This document shows positions 9,498 through 17,077 of a DNA stretch of 64,000 nucleotides, piece by piece. Where the stretch lies: positions 251,245 to 315,244 of the forward strand of contig JASFYN010000002.1 in the NCBI GenBank assembly GCA_030055615.1, in the 5' to 3' direction. The notes beneath the pieces are model-generated. The model had not been told where the DNA came from. It was given only the letters and a program-made list of their open reading frames with translations, and did no database searches. Made by a program: the position numbers and the translations under genes. Within the stretch, counting starts at the first letter, position 1. Each line of letters opens with the position of its first letter. The stretch is from Methanothermobacter sp. Lineage in GTDB: Archaea; Methanobacteriota; Methanobacteria; Methanobacteriales; DSM-23052.

Positions 9498-9629
9498 ATG
9501 AAAGAAGTAGGATCAATAACATACCAACTCGAAAAAGTAAACTGTGGTAAAGAAGGATGCACAAGGTACCCCCATAGCCCATACTGATATGCTTATTGGC
9601 CCGAAGGCAGAAAAGTCAAATCAAAATAA
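9498..9629 (+). pseudogene. Broken DUF6788-like gene
   Basis: ATG 9498, preceded by GAGGAAG, opens MKEVGSITYQLEKVNCGKEG followed by CTRYPHSPY, then a TGA at 9585-9587, then YAYWPEGRKVKSK and a TAA at 9627. In DUF6788 proteins the corresponding segment is CGK..C.....HGPYWYLYWREGGK, so the TGA replaces a Trp codon (TGG to TGA) and the rest of the gene is gone. The family is typical of mobile and accessory regions. This supports the view that the stretch upstream of 9770 is an eroding insertion region. Confidence 0.55.
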
Positions 9630-9737
9630 AAAATTATTAATGTAGAGGATTCGCCCCCTTTGTGGAGAATTGAACCGTGAAAAAATACAGTTTCCCTCCC
9701 TTGAAAGAATGTAAAATTAATAAACACAGAAAAAATG

Positions 9738-9745
9738 TTTATAAA
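9738..9745 (+). promoter_or_regulatory. TATA box of the HD/PD-(D/E)XK gene
   Basis: TTTATAAA preceded by an A-rich BRE-like stretch (AGAAAAAATG). Transcription would begin about 25 nt downstream, near 9767-9770, which coincides with the ATG. This suggests leaderless translation; no ribosome-binding site is present before the ATG. Confidence 0.5.
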
Positions 9746-9769
9746 GAAGTGGTTTAATAGTGAAATTGT

Positions 9770-11626
9770 ATGAAAGCAACTGTCATCCGGGAATATTTGC
9801 CTATTTTAGAAAGAGGCATAAATTTAACGCTTTATGGTAAAGCTGCTGAATTTTATAAATTGTTAGAGGAAAATGGATTCATTGATAGGTTAAAGAAAGT
9901 TGAACAGTTGGGTGTGATTAGTCAAATTGAAAAGTCTGCTTCACATACAAGATGGGAATATATGATTCTCCAATTATATCTGATTCAAAAATTGATACGT
10001 GAAGAAAGAGGAAGATTCGGTAAAATTAAGGAGCTTAACATTTTTGGCGTTGAAGTTTTGCAATTGTGGGTATTTCTTTTTAATATGGGGCATCCTCCGG
10101 GCACTTTTGCCACAATAAGGGGAATAGTGTCAGTTCTGTACCAAGATGATGAAATGTTAAAAGAAAAAGTTCCCAAGAGACTTAAAGATATATTTAAAAA
10201 GGTTGTCAAGAGGAAAGATATTTTTAGTTTTCCCAAAATTTTATCAGCAATATACTTAAAAGAACTAAAGGAGAATATACAGGCTATTGACGATAAAATG
10301 TATGATTTGTCTCTCAAATTATTACTTTATTACTTTGAAGAAGGTGGAAGGCCTGAAAGAATAGAAGTATTGAAATCTTATTTTGAAATGATAAGGCGTT
10401 TATCTTTCCTATTTTTAGATTTAAGTCATATAAGATCTCCGATAATAGATATTGACATTTCTGAGATATTCTTGGATCCGAGAAGTTATGATGAGATGCT
10501 GGAACCTTCTAGCCAATTTAGCAAAACTTTAGAGACACTCGAGGATCTCCTTTCCGTAACATTATATCATTCAAAGATTACAATAACCCAAATGGGTATC
10601 CATTCAAAAAGAGTTGAAGAAATCTTTAAGGAGTGGCTTTTTAAAAACGGGAAACATGAAAGTTTCAATAACTTTATAGAAGAGAAAAAAAGTAAGCTTT
10701 ATCCAGGATTTCGACAACCAATGTTAACTTTCCATGTCCTACTTGACCTAGAAAAAAAAGAATTCCGTTATTTAGACAAAAAGGGATTCCATAGTATTTT
10801 TTATAAACTAGAAGAAGAGTTAAATGAAGAATATTATCATAAAAAAGATGGAAGGAATAACGAGAGAAAGGAAGCTCTAGTAACATATCAACCAGGGTCT
10901 AATAACAAACATATCGTGATAAATCTCGCAATTTACAAAGAAAACAGAATAGGAAAATTAATAAGAGACTTTGTCTTTAAACTTTCCGAAATTTTGAGAA
11001 ATATAAATAAAGACATTAAAAAAGATGTTAAAAAGATAAAAAAATCCCATAAGGAAGAAAAATTAGAATTCATATTATTTAAAATAAAATTCTTTAAATT
11101 ATTTAGAAACGAATTCTATCCTCGATTTTTCAAATTCATATTAAGAACGATATTTCAGAAATATTCTTTCAAAAAGTTTCATTTTGACACTATCGAAGAT
11201 AGATTATTTGTAGGCGAAAAGAAAGAACTTAAAAAGCAAATAGAAAGGAAAATTCAAAAAATAGAAAACAGACTACAAAATGAAAAAAATCAAGATAAAG
11301 TAAAAGAACTTAAAAGCAAAAAAGCAGAATTCAAGTCTCTAAATAAGGTAATAGATAATTTAAAATTTAAAATAGGTATTATAGGGCAAAGAATTAATTT
11401 GATAGATCAAAATAGAGATACTATTGGAGAGTTCGATGGCCTCGGTGTAATCATAGATAAAAACTTGGAAATATTATTCCTAGAAGCAAAGACGAGTAGA
11501 GCAGAAAAAGCAGAGAATCAGTTGCGAGATTCTATGAAAAAAATCTTAAATTTACAATTAGACAATGATGAAATCCAAAGCGGCAAAGAGAAAGATTTTG
11601 CATATGCATATTGCATTAAAAGGTAA
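9770..11626 (+). CDS. Degenerate HD-domain protein with C-terminal PD-(D/E)XK nuclease motif
   Basis: A 618-aa cytoplasmic protein not assignable to a named family. Residues 40-120 resemble the SAMHD1/dGTPase-type HD fold: QLGVISQIEKSASHTRWEY matches the conserved QLG...PGATHTRFEH stretch (His59). The usual LLHDIGH is FLFNMGH (residues 102-108), so the catalytic His-Asp pair is lost while the following Gly-His is kept. Residues about 395-520 are very Lys/Glu-rich and partly coiled coil. The C-terminus has EFDGLGV (Glu554, Asp556) and LEAKT (Glu572, Lys574), the D-X(n)-EXK pattern of PD-(D/E)XK nucleases. A TATA box (TTTATAAA, 9738-9745) sits about 25 nt before ATG 9770, implying a leaderless mRNA. 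It is flanked by pseudogenes. A sensor-plus-nuclease role, perhaps in defence, is inference. Confidence 0.6.
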   Translation: MKATVIREYLPILERGINLTLYGKAAEFYKLLEENGFIDRLKKVEQLGVISQIEKSASHTRWEYMILQLYLIQKLIREERGRFGKIKELNIFGVEVLQLWVFLFNMGHPPGTFATIRGIVSVLYQDDEMLKEKVPKRLKDIFKKVVKRKDIFSFPKILSAIYLKELKENIQAIDDKMYDLSLKLLLYYFEEGGRPERIEVLKSYFEMIRRLSFLFLDLSHIRSPIIDIDISEIFLDPRSYDEMLEPSSQFSKTLETLEDLLSVTLYHSKITITQMGIHSKRVEEIFKEWLFKNGKHESFNNFIEEKKSKLYPGFRQPMLTFHVLLDLEKKEFRYLDKKGFHSIFYKLEEELNEEYYHKKDGRNNERKEALVTYQPGSNNKHIVINLAIYKENRIGKLIRDFVFKLSEILRNINKDIKKDVKKIKKSHKEEKLEFILFKIKFFKLFRNEFYPRFFKFILRTIFQKYSFKKFHFDTIEDRLFVGEKKELKKQIERKIQKIENRLQNEKNQDKVKELKSKKAEFKSLNKVIDNLKFKIGIIGQRINLIDQNRDTIGEFDGLGVIIDKNLEILFLEAKTSRAEKAENQLRDSMKKILNLQLDNDEIQSGKEKDFAYAYCIKR

Positions 11627-12151
11627 GTAAGAGTCTATTTTTAAGAGACTCTAATGAACTTCAAAGAAACAACCAAAAACAAACAATGAATTAACGACAC
11701 TCCTTTCCATTATTTTTTTAGATTTGATGCTAATAAGTATGGTGATCTTATATAAAGTTCAAGTCTATGATCTACAAGTTGGAATCACTTCAACCTTGTT
11801 TGGTATAATATCTTATTTTTTCATTTCTTCAAGTGTTTGTTTTTTTTTTTTTTTTTTTTTTGCTTTCCAATTTGTTAATAGGTCGATAAGTTCATTCCTT
11901 TTTAAAATGTTTTTTTTTGTTGGCCAGTATTTTTTTGTCAACCCTCACACTCTAACTTTTTATTACGGATGCTTCCTAAGACCTTTTTTCATATCTACAA
12001 CGTGAAAGATTTCTTCTTCTATGAAAAGTATCCTTGATGTTGGGAACATTGCGTCGTAGAATATAGTCAAAATTACACAATTTAACAAAAAATAGAAAAA
12101 TATTTTATCAAGATATTTCAGAAAAACCCTTTTAACAATAAATGAAGGTTA
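11627..12151. other. 525-bp stretch with a T22 tract
   Basis: No convincing gene. A 93-codon plus-strand frame across 11724-12005 exists only because the T22 run encodes Phe. On the minus strand short coding-like pieces (ELIDLLTNWKAK, LEEMKK, VVDMKKGLRKHP) suggest remains of a lost gene. The right end holds the promoter region of the histidine kinase (AAAATATTTTATC around 12100). Confidence 0.45.
11840..11861. repeat. Homopolymer tract of 22 T
   Basis: An uninterrupted run of T from 11840 to 11861, far longer than expected by chance even at this A+T content. It could be slippage-prone or an assembly artefact. It could work as a terminator for the 9770 gene, but it lies 213 bp after that stop. 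Confidence 0.8.
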
Positions 12152-13714
12152 TTGGTGATCTTGGTGGATTCCTTGGTATTTGCGAGGCGGTTTTCAATTT
12201 TCCTGGGAATGGTGATAGTTGGTCTTGCGCCTGTTGAATTTTTGATTAGTGGGGTTGTTAGTGGTGTGGGATTTTTTGTTGTTGGAGTTTCCATGATCCT
12301 TTTGGGTTTGGATCAAAGAAAACCCATAATAGCGCTTCTTGCCTTCATTATATTGGCCGCTTTGACCTCCCCTCTTTCTTCAGGAATCCTATTCTTCATG
12401 TATGCTTTAATTTTCCTGTTTTTCTTTTTTGGGTTTTATGGTTTTGGCCAAATCTTTGGATATGTTGTGGGTATAGTGGCATATTGTAGTGTTGTGTCTT
12501 GTTTAACTGGTTTGTTACCTTCTCCAAGACTTCAAATGCCCTTGTTGGATGGTTTGTTGCATTTGTTAGCTGCTGTAAGTATATTGTCCATTTATCCTGG
12601 TGAAGGTGTTGTTGCACCGTTTCATTCGAAATATGCTGGAGGTCAAATGGCAAGAAAACTAATACCTTCACTTGTAACCATCATCCTCATCATAGGACCT
12701 GTGATATTATCATTGAGGGAACACCTACCATTTCCAAGTGGAATATTTCTTCTTGCAATGGCATTGGCCACCAGCCTCTTCATGATAAGTGTTGCGGTTG
12801 AGCGCCTTAACAGGATGGACCAGAAAAGGGCGAAATCCCACCAAGAAGCCCTAAATGCATGGAAATTCTTTGAAGGTGTTGTGGAGAATATAGGAGATGC
12901 CATAGCAGTCCTGGACAAAAAAGGAAAAACAATATACAAGAACAAGCAAATGGAAAAACTAAACTTCAAAATCCAAGATTATTGGGAAAAACTTAAAGAT
13001 ACCCCTGTCCATATCAAAAAGGATAACAGGTACTTTACTGGTTGGGTCGTCCCACTCGACAAAGAAAAATCCATAATATCCCTAACAGAAATAACAGACC
13101 TCATCAAAGCACAAAAACAACTAAAAGAAACCATCAAGGAGAAAGACGCCCTCTTAAGAGAACTACACCACCGCATAAAAAACAACCTACAAATCATAAT
13201 AAGTCTATTAAATCTTCAAGCCCAAAAGGCAGACCCAAAAACAAAAAAAGTCCTATCAGAAGTGCAAAACCGCATAAAATCCATGGCCACAATACACGAA
13301 ACACTCTACGAAACCAAAACACACAAAATAGACATGCAAAAATACACAGAAAAACTCACAAACAGCCTCAAAACCCAACACAAAAACATAAAATTCCAAA
13401 CAAACTGCAAAACCAAACTAAACCTAGAAACCAGCATACCACTAGCCATGCTCATCAACGAACTACTCCAACAATCCATCAAAACAAAACCCACCAAAAT
13501 AAAAACAAAAATCCAAAAACACAAAAAAGAACACAAACTAACCATAACACACAACGGAACACCAACCAGCCACCCGGGGGGGGGGGGAGATCAGAAACCT
13601 CCTGATAAAAGCACTAACACAACAACTCGACGCAAAACTACAAACAAAAAACAACAAAACCACCATAACATTCAAAGAACTAAAATACAAAAAAAGAGCA
13701 TAAACTTCAGTTAA
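12152..13714 (+). CDS. Membrane histidine kinase (HisKA_2 type), frame broken at a G12 tract
   Basis: Residues 1-230 hold about seven hydrophobic segments, followed by a PAS-like region (FEGVVENIGDAIAVLDKKGK). Next comes the dimerisation/phosphoacceptor region LLRELHHRIKNNLQIIISLL (about residues 333-352; His in HHRIKNN) and an ATPase domain with INELLQQSIKT and LTITHNGTPTS. After HPGGGG, at a run of 12 G (13576-13587), the frame loses the family pattern (DQKPPDKSTN...). The alternative frame continues IRNLLIKALTQQLDAKL and TTITFKELKYKKRA to a TAA at 13701-13703, the normal end of such a domain. One fewer G restores it. The start is TTG 12152 or GTG 12155 behind GAAGGT. No response regulator is adjacent. 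Confidence 0.75.
   Translation: MVILVDSLVFARRFSIFLGMVIVGLAPVEFLISGVVSGVGFFVVGVSMILLGLDQRKPIIALLAFIILAALTSPLSSGILFFMYALIFLFFFFGFYGFGQIFGYVVGIVAYCSVVSCLTGLLPSPRLQMPLLDGLLHLLAAVSILSIYPGEGVVAPFHSKYAGGQMARKLIPSLVTIILIIGPVILSLREHLPFPSGIFLLAMALATSLFMISVAVERLNRMDQKRAKSHQEALNAWKFFEGVVENIGDAIAVLDKKGKTIYKNKQMEKLNFKIQDYWEKLKDTPVHIKKDNRYFTGWVVPLDKEKSIISLTEITDLIKAQKQLKETIKEKDALLRELHHRIKNNLQIIISLLNLQAQKADPKTKKVLSEVQNRIKSMATIHETLYETKTHKIDMQKYTEKLTNSLKTQHKNIKFQTNCKTKLNLETSIPLAMLINELLQQSIKTKPTKIKTKIQKHKKEHKLTITHNGTPTSHPGGGGDQKPPDKSTNTTTRRKTTNKKQQNHHNIQRTKIQKKSINFS
13576..13587. repeat. G12 tract inside the histidine kinase gene
   Basis: Twelve consecutive G in an otherwise A/C-rich coding stretch. With 11 (or 8, or 14) G the kinase would keep its ATP-binding domain frame to 13703. 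With 12 it ends in an unrelated tail at 13714. Such tracts are typical sites of slipped-strand length change. Confidence 0.85.
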
Positions 13715-14278
13715 AGCAGTAGCCTCCCCATATCATGATTTAATTTGCACAGAATTTTACACCCTATTCAAATTCATAGTGTTATAACGAACAAAACTAC
13801 AAGGGAAACATTCAAATACATATTATGAGCAATAATAAAGAACTGGAGATTAAATTATATAATAGTTTATATTTAAAGTTTTAGTTAAGTAATCTATAAT
13901 CTTTAAATTATTTTTGTCGGTATTATAATCTTTTAAATGTATATTGGGCATCTGACGTCCATACTTTTTTATAATGGAGTTTTGATATCTTCACTTTGTT
14001 GAGTGAAAGGACGGTTAGATTAGCCTCAGACCATCTATAAAGGTTCTTTTGGGAAAATAATAATCCAAATCGCCTCTATGATTGAAAATTACAATGGAGA
14101 AAACTTATCTTAAAAACATTATATAGTGGGCTTCTCAGCGACCTTTAAATCTTAAAAAGAGTTCTATAGTCGTTTTTTTCCGGAAAAAAAACCAAAACAT
14201 TTATATATTATATCCATGCGACTATGTACTCATACAAAAAAATAACAATCCTATTATATAGGATATGGAGGCGGTAAA
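13715..14278. other. Long upstream region of the endopeptidase gene
   Basis: No open frame of note. It is A+T-rich (several TTTAAAT/TATATT stretches from 13850 to 13925). The right end carries the promoter elements of the next gene: an 18-bp palindrome TTTTTTTCCGGAAAAAAA at 14173-14190, a TATA box at 14201-14210, and an inverted repeat ATAGTCG (14166-14172) / CGACTAT (14219-14225) enclosing both. Confidence 0.5.
14166..14225 (+). promoter_or_regulatory. Promoter with palindrome and flanking inverted repeat, upstream of the pseudomurein endopeptidase
   Basis: The TATA box TTATATATTA (14201-14210) is preceded by CCAAAACAT. The perfect palindrome TTTTTTTCCGGAAAAAAA (14173-14190) lies immediately upstream, and ATAGTCG/CGACTAT arms bracket the whole. 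Transcription would start near 14232-14236, giving a leader of about 45 nt. Palindromes touching an archaeal TATA/BRE are common regulator sites, and an autolysin would need tight control; the regulator is not known. Confidence 0.45.
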
Positions 14279-15277
14279 ATTAAGCGAAAATGGATATTCC
14301 CAATGCTATTACTTTTCGGTATAGCATTGGTTTTAAATGTCAGCGACGTTTCCGCTGCAACCGGTAACAATTCAACCACCTTAAATTCGCAGGCAACGTC
14401 GCAAGTAAGTTCTCAAGTAACCTACACGCCAAATGAAGTAAATGACGCGGCAACTAAAGTGAAAAACTTTTGTGACGCCAACCATAGATTACCGGATTAT
14501 GTGACCATCAAAAATAAACAGGTTAAAATGCCTCAATTTCTATACCTTCTAACTACAGATGTTGTGCAGACCAGTCAAGGTTCAGTAGCATCAATAACGC
14601 TTAAAAACGTGCAAGCACCTTCAAATTCCATTGGAACAACAAAAGGTGGAACTTTAACAAGAACAGAATACACTAACTTGGCCCGGAATATAAAAAGTAT
14701 CATAGATTCAACTGGCAGAGCGCCAGGCAACGCCAGCACATCAATAGGACAAATAAAATACGAGACACTAGTCTACATCTTCGCCAAAATCATGGACTTC
14801 CAAAAAACCAACAAAAGACTACCAAACTACGTAACAGTACCAAGTACCGTCAACGGCAACGGAGGAAATGGAATTATCAGCGGTAACGGAGGAAATGGAA
14901 TTACCACTTTCGGAAATGGCCAATTAAACGGGTTACAAGGAATCGAAGGTCTACAAATTCTAGCAAAGTATATCAATAAAAACCTGAACCATCAGTATGG
15001 AGCAGCCACCACAGCAGAAGGTGTGGAAAGAACCGGACGTGGAGACTGCTGGGGCCTATCCGCTTGGACGGCTAAAGTATTACACGACAATGGATACACC
15101 GTTAGAATAGTGCAGGGAGCATCAGTAGAAGCAAGTAATCACCGATGGGTACAAGTACTAATAAATGGCAAATGGATAAACTTCGACCCATCCCTAGTTA
15201 CCAGAAAGTACGGAAGTAAACCGTATTATACCACATGTGCGAGTGTAAGACAAATCATCGCAACATACTACGCCTAA
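14279..15277 (+). CDS. Secreted pseudomurein endopeptidase (C71/PeiW-like) with pseudomurein-binding repeats
   Basis: Two pseudomurein-binding repeats (about residues 53-98 and 130-188, each with a RLP.YVT motif) are followed by a Gly/Asn linker and a transglutaminase-like cysteine peptidase with GRGDCWGLSAW, SNHRW and NFDPS. The triad Cys257-His288-Asp303 is counted from the start chosen here. Relatives are PeiW/PeiP, the lysis enzymes of Methanothermobacter viruses psiM100 and psiM2, which cut pseudomurein peptide cross-links. The first ATG (14303) would give a signal peptide without a basic n-region and has no ribosome-binding site. GGAGG (14267-14271) lies 7 nt before ATT 14279, and reading from there gives xKRKWIFPMLLLFG, a normal signal peptide with cleavage near VSA|AT. 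The start is therefore probably AUU, or a sequence error for ATG. Confidence 0.8.
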   Translation: MKRKWIFPMLLLFGIALVLNVSDVSAATGNNSTTLNSQATSQVSSQVTYTPNEVNDAATKVKNFCDANHRLPDYVTIKNKQVKMPQFLYLLTTDVVQTSQGSVASITLKNVQAPSNSIGTTKGGTLTRTEYTNLARNIKSIIDSTGRAPGNASTSIGQIKYETLVYIFAKIMDFQKTNKRLPNYVTVPSTVNGNGGNGIISGNGGNGITTFGNGQLNGLQGIEGLQILAKYINKNLNHQYGAATTAEGVERTGRGDCWGLSAWTAKVLHDNGYTVRIVQGASVEASNHRWVQVLINGKWINFDPSLVTRKYGSKPYYTTCASVRQIIATYYA

Positions 15278-15299
15278 ATAATCATTGGATATTCCATAT

Positions 15300-15350
15300 G
15301 GAGGGCATTATAATCCCTCCTAAATTTTCATTTTAAATTCTCTTTTTTTG
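15300..15350 (+). terminator. Hairpin plus T-run between converging genes
   Basis: GGAGGG (15300-15305) and CCCTCC (15315-15320) form a 6-bp stem around a 9-nt A+T loop, followed by T-rich sequence ending in T7 near 15344-15350. It lies 22 bp after the endopeptidase stop and faces the PsbP-like gene ending at 15391, so it suits termination of the endopeptidase transcript. Confidence 0.5.
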
Positions 15351-15390
15351 TACTCACAGAAAAAGGGGGAGAAAAAGATGGAGTTGTTTA

Positions 15391-16032
15391 TTATACTCCA
15401 TTAAGGATGCCCCATTTTAACAGTTTAAAGCTGTTTATCACTAATTCGAATTCAGGCAGCGTCTCCTTGTACTCGCTTAAGGGCGTGACACATCCTATTC
15501 TATAATACTTGGATCCTGGGACGGCTTCAATATGCACAGTTAAAGCTTGATATTGTATTCCATCTGCGTGCCATGTTTTAATGAGCTCGACGGCCCGCAT
15601 CCCATTGACTGTAATGTTTCGTTCTGAAACTTCCGTCTGCCCAATTTTTGCAATATCTCTCCTATATCGACTGAGTTGTTCATCAAGGGATCTTACATTT
15701 AACTGTTTAATGTAAAAATAGGTTCTAATATCAGCTTCAGTGCGATTACCACTTGGATCATAAAAAGCCACGATAGGATCTGGAGGGTATCCCCACCTAC
15801 TGGGGCTATGAAGGTTCTTTATAGGTTTCCAATCCGCAGGATATTTAAAAGTGATCCCATTATCGGCATATGTTTTGTAAGGAATTAATGGAGTAGTATT
15901 ATTGGAAGTATTATGCCAATATGAATGAACATGAAATAAACTTGTATAAAAGATTACAAAAGCAATTATTAAAATTATAGCTGTTGAGATAAAAATTTTC
16001 TTAAATTTCCCAATTTTAAGCTTTTGAGTTAT
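15391..16032 (-). CDS. Membrane-anchored PsbP-like protein with a non-ATG start
   Basis: About 213 aa. A basic N-terminus (TQKLKIGKFKK) precedes one hydrophobic anchor (IFISTAIILIIAFVIFYTSL), then an outside domain beginning DNGITFKYPADWKPI. That resembles the PsbP/DUF1795 fold (ITFKYPADW) seen in many methanogen surface proteins. The first conventional start, GTG 15771, would delete the anchor and cut into the domain. The frame is open up to 16057. GGAGGG (16044-16039) stands 6 nt before ATA 16032, which I take as the probable start (AUA, or a mutated ATG). The role is unknown; it is cell-surface and close to cell-wall genes. Confidence 0.6.
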   Translation of the reverse strand: MTQKLKIGKFKKIFISTAIILIIAFVIFYTSLFHVHSYWHNTSNNTTPLIPYKTYADNGITFKYPADWKPIKNLHSPSRWGYPPDPIVAFYDPSGNRTEADIRTYFYIKQLNVRSLDEQLSRYRRDIAKIGQTEVSERNITVNGMRAVELIKTWHADGIQYQALTVHIEAVPGSKYYRIGCVTPLSEYKETLPEFELVINSFKLLKWGILNGV

Positions 16033-16427
16033 AAGAAACCCTCCACAGATTATGTTGTTTTAATTCTTTGATCCCCCCATTAAAGTGTTTTAACCCACCA
16101 ACCTCTTTATCTGTTGTTTTCCCCCCATATAAAAGTTTTGATGGAATCTAGTTTTATCACTTTTTGCGATAAAAAGTCTCCTATTTTGTGGAACAAACCC
16201 CACTGTAACCATTCAACAATGAGCTTATGGATCCTTTTTAACCAGTTGAAAGTCCATTCCCAGGTTGGTGGCTTCTTTGCAATTAAATCGAAAGCTAGCC
16301 AAGGGATGATGGAGTGGGAATTTAGTGGACAAAAAAATAAAGTGTTTGGGATTTTAGTCGCCTTTTAAATGTGATAATGCTTCGAGAATAAGAATAAAAT
16401 TTCGCGTGAAGGGGGTGGAATAATATC
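16033..16427. other. 395-bp intergenic stretch
   Basis: Lies between the 5' end of the PsbP-like gene and the 3' end of the second TerB-like gene. It contains a small inverted repeat TTTTATC/GATAAAA near 16152-16176 and a TATA-like CATATAAAAG near 16126. An 84-codon plus-strand frame (16114-16368) shows no family and odd composition. Nothing else is visible. Confidence 0.5.
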
Positions 16428-16853
16428 TTATAACATGCCGTCGAGTATCCCCATTACTATTGCAATGGCTTTTTCTTCATTTTTATCAACTCCACTTGAA
16501 GAGTCAGCGACTTTTATCGCCATCTTTAATAATACTTTTTTGAAATTTTGAGCCTCAGAATGTTTAACTCTCCCTAACAAATCTGCGACTATCCTAAGGC
16601 CTTCCAAAGGGTTCTTTTTCAGTAAAATTCTGAATTCAAGATTGTTATTCATTACAGTGGCGACATGATCCCTGAAGACTTCATAAGTAAATCCACTGGA
16701 ATATTCTATCACATTCTTTGATTGATTTAACACTTCTTCTAATTCCCTTTCCTCAATTCTACCATCAGCTATGGCTACGACTTCAAAAACCCAAATAGGA
16801 GCTGCTTGTAACGTTAACCATTCTCTCTCATTGAACTGATCCCTAAATACCAA
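16428..16853 (-). CDS. TerB-like helical protein, copy B
   Basis: A 141-aa paralogue of the protein at 8221-8646: the same length and, by my count, about 104 of 141 residues identical. LQAAPIWVFEVVA, EYSSGFTYEVFRDHV and KHSEAQNFKK are identical in both. Differences cluster in the segment after ADGR (IEERELEEVLNQ against VDLEEMIEVTNQ) and before the C-terminal KAIAIVMGILDG. The start is TTG 16853 with GGGGGTG 8 nt upstream. Unlike copy A it has no tspO partner and stands alone. The fold assignment to TerB is by the acidic ADGR..E loop only. Confidence 0.55.
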   Translation of the reverse strand: MVFRDQFNEREWLTLQAAPIWVFEVVAIADGRIEERELEEVLNQSKNVIEYSSGFTYEVFRDHVATVMNNNLEFRILLKKNPLEGLRIVADLLGRVKHSEAQNFKKVLLKMAIKVADSSSGVDKNEEKAIAIVMGILDGML

Positions 16854-17077
16854 TTGTGAAACACCCCCATAACGTAATATGATATTACAAAATATTATTT
16901 ATTTCTTACCTATATATTTTACTATTCTCCAAAAAAATTATTAAAACAGTCATAGTTCGGATAGGATTCTTCAACCCCTCCAAAATTCCTATAAATTGGG
17001 ATTGTCTACATGCGGGATATCCCTATTCAATTTCTCTGAATAAGGTTTATATTGAACATTGTAAAAAGCATAAGATT

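Noticed and set aside
9585-9587. TGA in the DUF6788-like gene as selenocysteine
   Set aside because: Family members have Trp here, no SECIS-like element was evident and a second stop follows 13 codons later; pseudogenisation is simpler.
11724-12005. 93-codon plus-strand frame
   Set aside because: Held open by the T22 run coding for Phe; no protein-like features.
16114-16368. 84-codon plus-strand frame
   Set aside because: No family, no ribosome-binding site, composition like translated intergenic DNA.
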